Shown: positions 15,864-21,821 of the stretch, piece by piece
Numbering within the stretch: position 1 is the stretch's first letter
Layout: the number at the start of each line of letters is the position of its first letter
NCBI GenBank assembly: GCA_046537875.1
Contig: JBKHJZ010000039.1
Span: forward strand, 1-21,821
From: JBKHJZ01 sp046537875
GTDB lineage: Bacteria; Actinomycetota; Acidimicrobiia; Acidimicrobiales; VFJN01
Reading direction: 5' to 3'
Length of the DNA: 21,821 nt
Made by a program: the position numbers and the translations under genes
The notes under the pieces: model-generated
Seen by the model: the letters and a program-made list of their open reading frames with translations, nothing else
Told to the model about the DNA's origin: nothing
Database searches by the model: none

Positions 15864-17513
15864 TCACTCCTCGTACGCCAGCGCGGGCTGGGCGTCGGGG
15901 TCGCCGTGGCCGACGAGCGACTCCCAGATCGCGTCCATCGCCGGATCGTCGTCGGGTGCCGTCAGCGACGCGCTCTGGACGTCGTCGAGGCGCAGGCCGC
16001 GGCTGCGCAGGTACCCCCGGATGCCGGTGCGGAGGCGCTGCTCCACGGCCTGGGCGCCGGCCCGGTCGACCTCGGGCAGCACGACCGCGAACCAGTGCTG
16101 GCTCCCGTCGGGAACGTGGACAAGGTGGTCGACCAGGCCGCCGGCAACGAACTGGTGGCCGAGCTCGCGCAGGAGCGTGACCTGGCGCCGGTGCGGGAGG
16201 GCGGCCAGCGGTGCGTCGGGCACCTGCACCATCACGAGGGAGTACGGCGCCCGGTCGTACGAGGCCCGGGTCTGCTCGGCCGCGAGGCGGTCGCACAGGT
16301 ACTGCGCCGACCAGAGCCGGGTCTCGGGATCGATGGCCGCCGCCGCGGACCGCCCCGGCGAGGGCGACGGGCGCTCGACCGGCGGAGGGGCCGGCGCAGG
16401 CGGCATCGAGTGCTCGGAGAGCACGCTCTCGTCCCAGCCCACCTGCTCGTAGCCCTCGCCGACCGACGGCGCCCGCTCGTCGCCCTCGTCGGGCCAGCCC
16501 TCGCGCTCGTCGCTCCGGAGGTCGGCGGCCGCGACCGGCGCGGCCGGATCCCAGGCGGCGGCCGGCTGCTGCGACCACGGCGGCTCCGGCGACCACGACG
16601 ACTCGGCCCACGCCGCAGGCTCCTCCGACCCCCGCCACCACGCCGCGTCCCCCGCATCCCCCGGCTCGGCGACCTCCGCCACCTCGGACGACCACACCCC
16701 GTCCCCCGGCTCGGCGGCCCCCGCCGGCTCGGGTACCCACGACGTGCCCGCCGCGTCCGGCTGCTGCGACCACCCCGGTTCCGGCGACCACGACGACTCC
16801 GCCCACGCCGCAGGCTCCTCCGACCCCCGCCACCACGCCGCGTCCCCCGCATCCCCCGGCTCGGCGACCTCCGCCACCTCGGACGACCACACCCCGTCCC
16901 CCGGCTCGGCGGCCTCCGCCACCTCGGACGACCACGCCTGGTCCCCCGGCCCCGCGAGCCCCGCCGGCTCGGGTGGCCACGACGGCTCCGGTGGCCGTGA
17001 CGGCCCGGGCGACCCGGCCGGTCCCGGCGACCACGACGGCTCCGGTGAGCCGGCGAGCTCCCCGAGATCCGGAACGTCGGGCGGCGGCGTGGCGACCCGG
17101 ACCCGCGACGGGCGGTGGCCCCCGGGCCGCTCCCCTGCCGCGGACCGGCCCGACGGTGCGCCCGCCGCCCCGTCGTCGGCCAGCATGCCGACCACCCGCT
17201 CGGACAGGTGCCCCACGTGGGCCACCACCGCGTACGTCGCGGCCCGCGCGCCCACCAGCGCCGCGACACCGACGAGGCCGGCGTCGTCGACATCGACCTG
17301 GCGCAGCACCGCGTACGCGACCACGGCCACCAGCGCCGCCGTGAAACCGAGGGCAGGGCCGCCGAGCAGGCCGGCGGCGAAGATCGGCACCACGAGCACC
17401 GTCGCGGCCACCTCGATCGGCTGCACACCCGATGCCGCGAGTGCGCCCGCGACGATGAGCACGATCGTGGCCACCGACGCCAGCAGGGCCTGGCGTGCGC
17501 CACGCTCGGTCAA
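15864..17513 (-). CDS. Membrane protein with degenerate GGDEF-like domain and Trp-rich repeat linker
   Basis: 549 residues from a TTG at 17513. Four hydrophobic segments (about 9-28, 33-50, 52-70, 79-97) are followed by a long Pro/Glu/Ser/Trp-rich linker (about 115-390) and a C-terminal domain. That domain aligns by eye with GGDEF proteins: DPETRLWSAQYLCDRLAAEQTRA corresponds to DPLTGLxNRxxLxxRLxxExxRA, and GSQHWFAVVLPEVDRAGA to GGDEFAVLLPxxDxxGA. The GGDEF signature is replaced by SQHWF (about 471-475), so cyclase activity is not expected; it may bind nucleotide or partners. The linker holds a 51-residue repeat in two nearly identical copies (about 201-251 and 266-316). The TTG overlaps the stop of a micro-ORF. 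The exact domain assignment is my own comparison and could be wrong. Confidence 0.72.
   Translation of the reverse strand: MTERGARQALLASVATIVLIVAGALAASGVQPIEVAATVLVVPIFAAGLLGGPALGFTAALVAVVAYAVLRQVDVDDAGLVGVAALVGARAATYAVVAHVGHLSERVVGMLADDGAAGAPSGRSAAGERPGGHRPSRVRVATPPPDVPDLGELAGSPEPSWSPGPAGSPGPSRPPEPSWPPEPAGLAGPGDQAWSSEVAEAAEPGDGVWSSEVAEVAEPGDAGDAAWWRGSEEPAAWAESSWSPEPGWSQQPDAAGTSWVPEPAGAAEPGDGVWSSEVAEVAEPGDAGDAAWWRGSEEPAAWAESSWSPEPPWSQQPAAAWDPAAPVAAADLRSDEREGWPDEGDERAPSVGEGYEQVGWDESVLSEHSMPPAPAPPPVERPSPSPGRSAAAAIDPETRLWSAQYLCDRLAAEQTRASYDRAPYSLVMVQVPDAPLAALPHRRQVTLLRELGHQFVAGGLVDHLVHVPDGSQHWFAVVLPEVDRAGAQAVEQRLRTGIRGYLRSRGLRLDDVQSASLTAPDDDPAMDAIWESLVGHGDPDAQPALAYEE
16564..16914. repeat. 195-bp-period direct repeat inside the GGDEF-like gene
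   Basis: The segment 16564-16719 recurs at 16759-16914 (offset exactly 195 = 65 codons); from 16592 onward the copies differ at about one base (G/C at 16603 vs 16798). A partial third unit starting near 16908 repeats part of it at a 45-bp offset. In-frame periods show it is a coding repeat giving VWSSEVAEVAEPGD and WSPEP-WSQQP units. Confidence 0.85.
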
Positions 17514-17545
17514 CCGCTGACCCCGTGGAAGCCGACCTGCCCCAT
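17510..17545 (-). CDS. Possible leaderless 11-codon micro-ORF ahead of the GGDEF-like gene
   Basis: ATG at 17545 encodes MGQVGFHGVSG and ends with TGA at 17512-17510. This stop overlaps the TTG start of the membrane protein as TTGA. A TAGGCT box ends 8 nt before the ATG, the spacing seen at leaderless genes here, so the mRNA would begin at or next to this ATG. Terminating ribosomes could then restart at the TTG. No protein evidence exists; it may alternatively be chance. Confidence 0.35.
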   Translation of the reverse strand: MGQVGFHGVSG

Positions 17546-17553
17546 CGCCCCGC

Positions 17554-17559
17554 AGCCTA
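17554..17559 (-). promoter_or_regulatory. TAGGCT -10 candidate for the micro-ORF/GGDEF-like gene
   Basis: Minus-strand TAGGCT at 17559-17554, directly after the stop of the proteasome activator gene (17565) and 8 nt before the micro-ORF ATG. It suggests the GGDEF-like gene has its own promoter even though it follows the bpa gene on the same strand. Confidence 0.4.
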
Positions 17560-17564
17560 CGGGG

Positions 17565-18086
17565 TCACAGGTAGGTCCCTGGTCGCGACTCGGCCTCGGC
17601 GCCGGGGGCGCTGCCCGGCGGCAGGCGGCGGCGCATCTCCTCGAGCTGCTGCCGTGCCGCCATCTGCTGGGCGAACAGGGTGGCCTGGATGCCGTGGAAG
17701 AGACCCTCGAGCCACCCCACGAGCTGCGCCTTCACGATCCTGAGCTCGGCCTCGCTCGGGGCGGCGGTGCCCTGGAACGGATGCGCCAACCGGTTGAGCT
17801 CCTCCTGGAGGTCGGGCGAGAGGGCGTGCGACAGCTCGGACACCGACGTCTCGTAGATCTCGCGCAAGCGGTCGCGACTGGCCTCGTCGAGCTCCGCCTG
17901 GCGGACCTCCTCGAGCAGCAACTTGATCATCGAGCCGATGCGCATCACCTTGGCGGGCTGCTCGACCGCCTCCTGTCCCTCGCGGCTGCCGTCGGTCCCT
18001 CCATCGGGACCGGTGACCACCTCGGGATGCTCGACGGAGGGCCGGGCCGCTCCGCCCGACGGCGTGCCCTGGTCGGGGGAAGACAT
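17565..18086 (-). CDS. bpa: Bacterial proteasome activator (Bpa/PafE family)
   Basis: 173 residues, matching the roughly 174 of Mycobacterium tuberculosis Bpa (Rv3780). After a disordered Pro/Gly/Glu tail (1-45) comes the helical core: KVMRIGSMIKLLLEEVRQAELDE, a helix with REIYETSVSELSHALSPDLQEEL, then LVGWLEGLFHGIQATLFAQQMAARQQLEEM. The last residues, PGTYL, match the GxYx motif by which Bpa docks on the proteasome alpha ring and opens it without ATP. It should act as a dodecameric ring feeding unfolded proteins to the 20S core; the prcBA genes are not in this window. ATG 18086 is chosen because AGGATGG sits 5 nt upstream; the ATG at 18095 has no spacing for a ribosome site. It follows the phosphodiesterase gene by 63 nt. 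Confidence 0.92.
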   Translation of the reverse strand: MSSPDQGTPSGGAARPSVEHPEVVTGPDGGTDGSREGQEAVEQPAKVMRIGSMIKLLLEEVRQAELDEASRDRLREIYETSVSELSHALSPDLQEELNRLAHPFQGTAAPSEAELRIVKAQLVGWLEGLFHGIQATLFAQQMAARQQLEEMRRRLPPGSAPGAEAESRPGTYL

Positions 18087-18123
18087 GCCCGCCATCCTGC
18101 CACGCCCGGTGCGCCGTCACACC

Positions 18124-18135
18124 GGCACGCGTGCC
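18124..18135. promoter_or_regulatory. Perfect 12-bp palindrome upstream of bpa
   Basis: GGCACGCGTGCC lies between the phosphodiesterase stop (18150) and the bpa ATG (18086). A second, 6-bp inverted repeat (CCGGTG at 18106-18111, CACCGG at 18120-18125) overlaps its edge. It could be an operator or an RNA hairpin attenuating readthrough; no -10 box of the local type is seen in this gap. Confidence 0.35.
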
Positions 18136-18149
18136 CGGATCTCGGCGGC

Positions 18150-19250
18150 TCACCCCCGGGCGGCGAGGAAGGGCACCAGCATCTCGGCGGGGGTGACCGA
18201 GCCGTGACGGCCGATCAGCTCGTACGGCCCCGTGTCGAGCGGGTCGTGGAACGCGACGTCCGTACGGGCGACCACCGCGACGTCGCCGAGGCGGGACAGC
18301 GCCGCATCGGTGACGTGCGGTCCCAGCCAACCACCCGCCACGACGTCGTCCCGGCCGAGGATCCACGCGTCCCGGCCGTGATGGGCCTCCGCCGCCTCCC
18401 GCAGCGCGCGGGCCCGCCCGGCGCGCGCGTGCAGCCAGCGGAAGCGGGCCTCGCCGGACTGCATCGAGCAGTTGGCGAGCACGTCGCCGGCCAGCGGGAT
18501 CACCCGCTCGCCCACCTCGACCTGGCCGTGGTCGGCCGTGACCACCAGGGCGGCCCGCGGGGGCAGGCGCGCGAGCAGCCGATCGACGATCTCGTCCACC
18601 CACCCGATCTCGGCGTCGAAGTGCTCGCCGAGCCCGTACTCGTGGGCCACCTTGTCCACGCCGTCGTAGTAGGCGTAGATGAACGGCTCCGACTGGCGCA
18701 GGAGCCGGTCGACCTCGGTCACCATCGTGGCGATCGTCCGGTACCCGCTGAAGCGGGCCGGGTCGAGGTGGGCGCCGGTGAACCCGGATCGGCGGTACTC
18801 GGCCCTGGTCACCACCGGCGGCCGGTGCCCGAGGAACGGCGCGTGGGGCTGGAGCTTGGAGGGCGGGATGCTGTGGTAGGCGTCACCTGCGGCGGTGCTC
18901 CACCGCAGCACGTTGAGCACCTCGCCGTGCACCGCGATGCGGTAGCCGACGATGCCGTGCTCGCCGGGTGGCAGTCCGGTGGTGAGCGAGGTGAGCGCCG
19001 ACGACGTGGTGGAGGGGGCGACGGTGGTGATCGCGCTCCCGGTCATCGCGGCCAGCGTGGGCGCCAGCTCGCGGCGCGCCTGGAGCTGCTCCCACCCGAG
19101 CCCGTCCAGCACCAGCAGGACCACCTGATCGGCCTCGCCGACGAGCGCGGGGATCCAGTGCGGGGTCGCGTCCGGCGACCCGAGCAGCGCCGGCACCACG
19201 CGCGTCACGCATGCGCCGCCGTAATCAGGGAGTAGGGGTTCGTCGACCAC
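18150..19250 (-). CDS. Alkaline phosphatase superfamily protein (type I phosphodiesterase/nucleotide pyrophosphatase)
   Basis: 366 residues from the GTG at 19250. The N-terminal metal site LLVLDGLGWEQL (D49), the nucleophile region VAPSTTSSALTSLTTGLPPGEHGIVGY, the mid-part YAYYDGVDKVAHEYG, and VTADHGQVEV and GRHGS towards the C-terminus together are the metal-binding and catalytic pattern of the phosphodiest family. No signal peptide is obvious, suggesting a cytoplasmic enzyme; the substrate is unknown. A minus-strand TACGGT (19277-19272) gives a leader of about 14 nt containing the ribosome site AGAAAGG 7 nt before the GTG, which decides the start. Probably the first gene of an operon with bpa (63-nt gap) and divergent from the Rrf2 gene. 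Confidence 0.9.
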   Translation of the reverse strand: MVDEPLLPDYGGACVTRVVPALLGSPDATPHWIPALVGEADQVVLLVLDGLGWEQLQARRELAPTLAAMTGSAITTVAPSTTSSALTSLTTGLPPGEHGIVGYRIAVHGEVLNVLRWSTAAGDAYHSIPPSKLQPHAPFLGHRPPVVTRAEYRRSGFTGAHLDPARFSGYRTIATMVTEVDRLLRQSEPFIYAYYDGVDKVAHEYGLGEHFDAEIGWVDEIVDRLLARLPPRAALVVTADHGQVEVGERVIPLAGDVLANCSMQSGEARFRWLHARAGRARALREAAEAHHGRDAWILGRDDVVAGGWLGPHVTDAALSRLGDVAVVARTDVAFHDPLDTGPYELIGRHGSVTPAEMLVPFLAARG

Positions 19251-19271
19251 ACGTGTGCCTTTCTCGGACTC

Positions 19272-19277
19272 ACCGTA
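19272..19277 (-). promoter_or_regulatory. TACGGT -10 box of the phosphodiesterase gene (short leader)
   Basis: Minus-strand TACGGT, start of transcription expected near 19264, then AGAAAGG and GTG at 19250. In contrast to the leaderless genes, this transcript carries a ribosome site. Confidence 0.5.
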
Positions 19278-19396
19278 CCGGCCCCAGCGATCGGACCGTC
19301 GCACCCCGACGGCACCGGTGGTCCGACCCCCAGGCTGTCACACCCCCGGGACGGCTGGTCCCACCGTGTCACCACCGTTCGCCGGTCGCCAGCCCG

Positions 19397-19402
19397 TACA
19401 GT
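19397..19402 (+). promoter_or_regulatory. TACAGT -10 box upstream of the Rrf2 gene
   Basis: TACAGT, then 7 nt (19403-19409), then a GTG at 19410 that is not in the Rrf2 frame but opens a 5-codon micro-ORF. The Rrf2 GTG lies at 19424. Confidence 0.5.
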
Positions 19403-19409
19403 TGGGTCC

Positions 19410-19427
19410 GTGCAGGTGGTGGCGTGA
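19410..19427 (+). CDS. Possible leaderless 5-codon micro-ORF ahead of the Rrf2 gene
   Basis: GTG CAG GTG GTG GCG TGA, 7 nt downstream of TACAGT. Its TGA (19425-19427) overlaps the Rrf2 GTG (19424-19426) as GTGA. The same stretch contains AGGTGG (19414-19419), which could instead serve as a plain ribosome site for Rrf2 at 19424. So the reading is ambiguous: a translated micro-ORF or just a 14-nt leader. Confidence 0.3.
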   Translation: MQVVA

Positions 19428-19897
19428 AGGTCTCGACGCGTGGTGACTACGCGAGCAGGGCGCTGCTCTCGCTCGCCCTGCACGCCGACGAGTCGGGTCC
19501 CACGTCGGTCCGGGACATCGCCGAGCGCACCGGCCTGCCGCAGCCCTACCTCGAGCAGATCCTGCTCGCGCTGAAGGGCGCCGGCCTGGTGCGCTCGAAG
19601 CGCGGCGTCGGCGGCGGCTACGTGCTGGCGCGCGACCCCGCCACCATCACCCTGGGTGACATCGTGAGTGCGGTCGACGGGCCCATCACGGTCGGTGACT
19701 TCGGCGAGCCCCACCAGGACGGAGCGTGCGACCACGAGGGGCAGTGCGTGCTGCTGGCGATCTGGGCGATGATGAGCGAGCGCATGCGCCACCACCTCGA
19801 CGGGCTCACCCTGGCCGACATCGCCCGGATGGCCCGCGGCGAGCGCGACTGGCCGGACACCTCTGCGCCACCGGCGAGCGGTACCGCGCGCCGCTGA
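19424..19897 (+). CDS. Rrf2 family transcriptional regulator
   Basis: 157 residues from the GTG at 19424. VSTRGDYASRALLSLAL is the characteristic Rrf2 start. The winged helix-turn-helix spans about 27-72 (TSVRDIAERTGLPQPYLEQILLALKGAGLVRSKRGVGGGYVLAR), and SLxDIVxAVDGP follows. Only two cysteines, C102 and C108 (CDHEGQC), lie in the loop where IscR/NsrR carry three Fe-S ligands, so a cluster is possible only with another ligand, or sensing is different. The target is unknown; it is divergent from the phosphodiesterase-bpa operon, which is a candidate, together with itself. Confidence 0.92.
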   Translation: MKVSTRGDYASRALLSLALHADESGPTSVRDIAERTGLPQPYLEQILLALKGAGLVRSKRGVGGGYVLARDPATITLGDIVSAVDGPITVGDFGEPHQDGACDHEGQCVLLAIWAMMSERMRHHLDGLTLADIARMARGERDWPDTSAPPASGTARR

Positions 19898-19919
19898 TCC
19901 CCTCGTGCTCCCCCGAGGA

Positions 19920-20873
19920 TCAGCGCAACGCGTCGAGCACGGCGGCCAGGTCAGGTGGCAGGGGTGAGCTGAACCGGAGCTGGCGCCCGGTGACCGGGTG
20001 CGCGAGCTCGAGGTGCGCCGCGTGCAGCCACGGACGGTCGAGCGGCAGCGACGGGCGCCGTCCGCCGTAGCGCGCGTCGCCCACCACCGGGTGGCCGATC
20101 GACGACAGGTGCACCCGGATCTGGTGGGTGCGGCCGGTCTCGAGCCCGCAGCGCAGCTCGGTCACGGTCACCGGCTCGTGAAAGGTCCGGACGACCTCGA
20201 AGCGAGTGCGGGCCGGCTTGCCCGCGGCGGCGACCGCCATCCGGGTGCGGTCACGCACCGAGCGCCCGATGGGCGCGTCGACCATGCCGGTGGGGGACGC
20301 CAGCTCGCCCCACACCAGCACCCGGTACCGGCGGGTCACCCGCCGTGCCGACAGCATCGCGACCAGGGCGTCGTAGGCCCGCGGCGACCGGGCGACGAGC
20401 AGCAGTCCGGACGTGCCCTTGTCGAGGCGGTGCACGATGCCCGGCCGATCGGCGGCGCCGACGTCGCGCAGCTCCGGGTACCGGGCGAGCAGGCCGTTCA
20501 CCAGGGTGCCGGTGGCCTGGCCGGCGCCCGGGTGCACCACCAGGCCGGCGGGCTTGTCGACCACCAGCAGGTCGGCGTCCTCGTGCACGACCGCCACCGG
20601 CACGCCGGGGTCCGCGGTGATCTCGCCGGGGGCCACCACGGGTCCGGCGGCGATCTCGAGGACGTCGCCCTCGTGGACGCGGTGCGACCGCTGGGTGACC
20701 GGACGGCCCCCCACCGCCACCCGCCCGCCGTCGACGAGCTCACCCGCGCGTGCCCGGCTCTGGCCGGTGACCAGGGCGACGACGCGGTCGAGTCGCTCGC
20801 CGTCCAGCGCCGGGGGCACGACCTCGCGTGCGGGCTCGTCCACCGGCTCCTCGCGCCCGTCCCGGGATGTCAT
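19920..20873 (-). CDS. rluD: RluA/RluD family 23S rRNA pseudouridine synthase
   Basis: 317 residues. An N-terminal S4 RNA-binding domain (about 22-80: ERLDRVVALVTGQSRARAGELVDGGRVAVGG) is followed by the pseudouridine synthase domain with the catalytic HRLDKGTSG at 148-156 (D151). TGRTHQIRVHLSSIGHPVVGDARYGG is the second conserved family motif. It isomerises uridines in large-subunit rRNA; which positions are modified is inferred only from similarity to RluD. The ATG at 20873 is 4 nt after the lspA stop, as in other Actinomycetota, so it is co-transcribed with lspA. It is convergent with the Rrf2 gene (22-nt gap). Confidence 0.93.
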   Translation of the reverse strand: MTSRDGREEPVDEPAREVVPPALDGERLDRVVALVTGQSRARAGELVDGGRVAVGGRPVTQRSHRVHEGDVLEIAAGPVVAPGEITADPGVPVAVVHEDADLLVVDKPAGLVVHPGAGQATGTLVNGLLARYPELRDVGAADRPGIVHRLDKGTSGLLLVARSPRAYDALVAMLSARRVTRRYRVLVWGELASPTGMVDAPIGRSVRDRTRMAVAAAGKPARTRFEVVRTFHEPVTVTELRCGLETGRTHQIRVHLSSIGHPVVGDARYGGRRPSLPLDRPWLHAAHLELAHPVTGRQLRFSSPLPPDLAAVLDALR

Positions 20874-20877
20874 GGGC

Positions 20878-21366
20878 TCACGCCCGCTCGTGCGCCGGCC
20901 CCTCGTGCCACCGGGTGAGGACGAGCAGCACGGCGCCGCTCACGATGGCCACGTCCGCCAGGTTGAACACCGGCCACCACTGCAGGTCGACGAAGTCGAC
21001 CACCCCCCCGCCGAGCACGCCGTCGCCCGCCCGGAACGCGCGGTCGATCAGGTTGCCGATGGCACCGCCCGCCACGAGCCCGATCGCCACGGCGGGCGCC
21101 GGGGTGGTGGCGTAGCGGCCCGAGCGCAGCAACAGCGCCACCACCAGAAGGGCGAGGAGCGAGATGAGCGGACCCCGTCCCTCGGTGAGCGAGAAGGCCG
21201 CCCCGTGGTTGACCGTCAGGTGGAGCCTGAGGGTCCAGACGAGGTCGATCGTGCGGGACGAGAGGGTCTCCACCGCCCACCACTTGGTGAGCTGGTCGAC
21301 GAGCACGGCGAGCGCCGCCGCCCCGCCGAGCAGACCCCAGCGTGGCCGGGCGGGGACACCGGTCAA
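20878..21366 (-). CDS. lspA: Lipoprotein signal peptidase (signal peptidase II)
   Basis: 162 residues. A membrane aspartic protease that removes signal peptides from prolipoproteins after diacylglycerol transfer. Hydrophobic segments lie at about 10-25, 66-82, 90-105 and 135-151. Conserved parts are DQLTKWW (24-30), VNHGAAFSL (52-60), GGAIGNLIDR (100-109), VVDFVD (D124) and FNLADVAI (D138), the last two supplying the catalytic Asp pair. The only suitable start is TTG at 21366, overlapping the TraR/DksA stop as TTGA. The open frame upstream of it is that gene's shadow. Translational coupling to the preceding gene is likely. Confidence 0.93.
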   Translation of the reverse strand: MTGVPARPRWGLLGGAAALAVLVDQLTKWWAVETLSSRTIDLVWTLRLHLTVNHGAAFSLTEGRGPLISLLALLVVALLLRSGRYATTPAPAVAIGLVAGGAIGNLIDRAFRAGDGVLGGGVVDFVDLQWWPVFNLADVAIVSGAVLLVLTRWHEGPAHERA

Positions 21367-21821
21367 CGCCGCAGACCCAGCCCCCCGCTCTTGCACTTGA
21401 CGCAGAGGGCGGCGTGCGGCAGGGCCTTCAGACGCTCCTTGGGGATGGGGCTGCCACACGCTTCGCACAAGCCGTAGGTGCCGTCGCGGATCTTGCGGAT
21501 CGCCGTGTCGATCTGCTCGATGGCCGCCCGCGCCTGGGCCGACAGGGCGAGGTCGCGCTCCCGCTCGACGGCCAGCGTGTCTCCCTCGCCCGACTCCTCG
21601 TCGAACTGCACGTCCCCGGGCTCGCGATCCTCGGTGAGCGAGTCGGCCTCGGCCTGGAGCGCCTCGGCCTGGCGGAGGTAGGTGGCACGCTCCTCCTCGA
21701 GCGAGCGGAGCTGGCCCTCGAGGAACTTGTCGAGGGCCGGGGCCTTCCTCGCGGTCTTCGCCCCCGCCTTCTTGGCCGGCCGGGTGCGGGACTTCGCGGC
21801 CGACGGCGTGCGGGACTTCGC
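21363..21821 (-). CDS. TraR/DksA family C4 zinc-finger protein (partial, runs off right edge)
   Basis: The minus-strand frame stays open from the TGA at 21363 to the window end; 152 residues are visible and the true start lies beyond. The C-terminus has the zinc finger CEAC...CVKC with spacing like DksA (YGLCEACGSPIPKERLKALPHAALCVKC), preceded by a coiled-coil of Glu/Arg-rich helices (about from LDKFLEGQLRSLEEERATYL). DksA-type proteins bind the RNA polymerase secondary channel. The visible N-terminus is a Lys/Arg/Ala tail (AKSRT, AKKAGAKTARKAP) resembling histone H1 tails. A 14-base unit repeats with a 24-bp period at 21784-21797 and 21808-21821. A GTG at 21611 could be mistaken for the start, but the helical region upstream is coding. 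Confidence 0.88.
   Translation of the reverse strand, partial: AKSRTPSAAKSRTRPAKKAGAKTARKAPALDKFLEGQLRSLEEERATYLRQAEALQAEADSLTEDREPGDVQFDEESGEGDTLAVERERDLALSAQARAAIEQIDTAIRKIRDGTYGLCEACGSPIPKERLKALPHAALCVKCKSGGLGLRR

Noticed and set aside
16564..16914. Possible CRISPR-like or minisatellite array
   Set aside because: There are only two long copies with a short partial one, no spacer structure, and the periods (195 and 45 bp) are multiples of three inside a reading frame, so it is a coding repeat.
15906..19235. Plus-strand frames 15906-17000, 16211-17344 and 17115-19235
   Set aside because: They lie opposite the repeat-rich membrane protein, bpa and the phosphodiesterase; the content is Pro/Arg repeats or Gly/Arg-rich sequence without domains.
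21363..21611. An 82-residue TraR/DksA protein starting at GTG 21611
   Set aside because: The frame continues upstream with a well-formed coiled-coil and a basic tail to the window edge, so this would be a false internal start.

Overview
This window is high-GC DNA (roughly 70% or more by eye) with GC-rich third codon positions, many GTG/TTG starts and densely packed genes. Several features point to Actinomycetota. There is a homologue of the bacterial proteasome activator Bpa, a menaquinone-type MenA, a DnaE1-like replicative polymerase with an intact PHP domain, and a TraR/DksA - lspA - rluD cluster near dnaE. Promoters with a TAnnnT -10 box placed 7-8 nt before a start codon add to this. A member of Acidimicrobiia or a neighbouring class is my best guess; this is inference, not a database match.

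Layout, left to right. (1) 1-96: tail of an unidentified gene. (2) 128-2094: a TetR repressor divergent from an FAD-dependent monooxygenase, with an inverted-repeat operator candidate between them. (3) 2091-5024, minus strand: an ABC ATPase and ABC-2 permease (GTGA overlap) followed by menA, whose stop overlaps that of the monooxygenase. (4) 5109-5858, minus: an SDR oxidoreductase, divergent from an AraC regulator - VOC protein pair (6035-7338, ATGA overlap). (5) 7484-9535: a YyaL/DUF255 thioredoxin-like protein. (6) 9592-11951, minus: a zinc-free MDR oxidoreductase, a nitroreductase and an unrecognised, possibly GNAT-like protein. (7) 12110-15727, minus: dnaE. (8) 15864-19250, minus: a membrane protein with a degenerate GGDEF domain and a Trp-rich repeated linker, the Bpa homologue, and an alkaline-phosphatase-superfamily phosphodiesterase. 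(9) 19424-19897: an Rrf2 regulator. (10) 19920-21821, minus: rluD, lspA and a TraR/DksA zinc-finger gene that runs off the right edge.

The most interesting signals concern start sites. At least four genes have TAnnnT followed after 7 or 8 nt by ATG/GTG, as expected for leaderless mRNAs. Two other genes, the Rrf2 regulator and the degenerate-GGDEF protein, seem to have such a leaderless start on a micro-ORF (5 and 11 codons). In each case the stop overlaps the start codon of the main gene by 4 nt (GTGA, TTGA). The ABC ATPase has the same promoter spacing in front of an ATC codon, exactly where the conserved domain begins.

No rRNA, tRNA, CRISPR array, insertion sequence or phage gene was seen. 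No gap without a gene exceeds about 180 bases, so the gaps are described under the regulatory entries.
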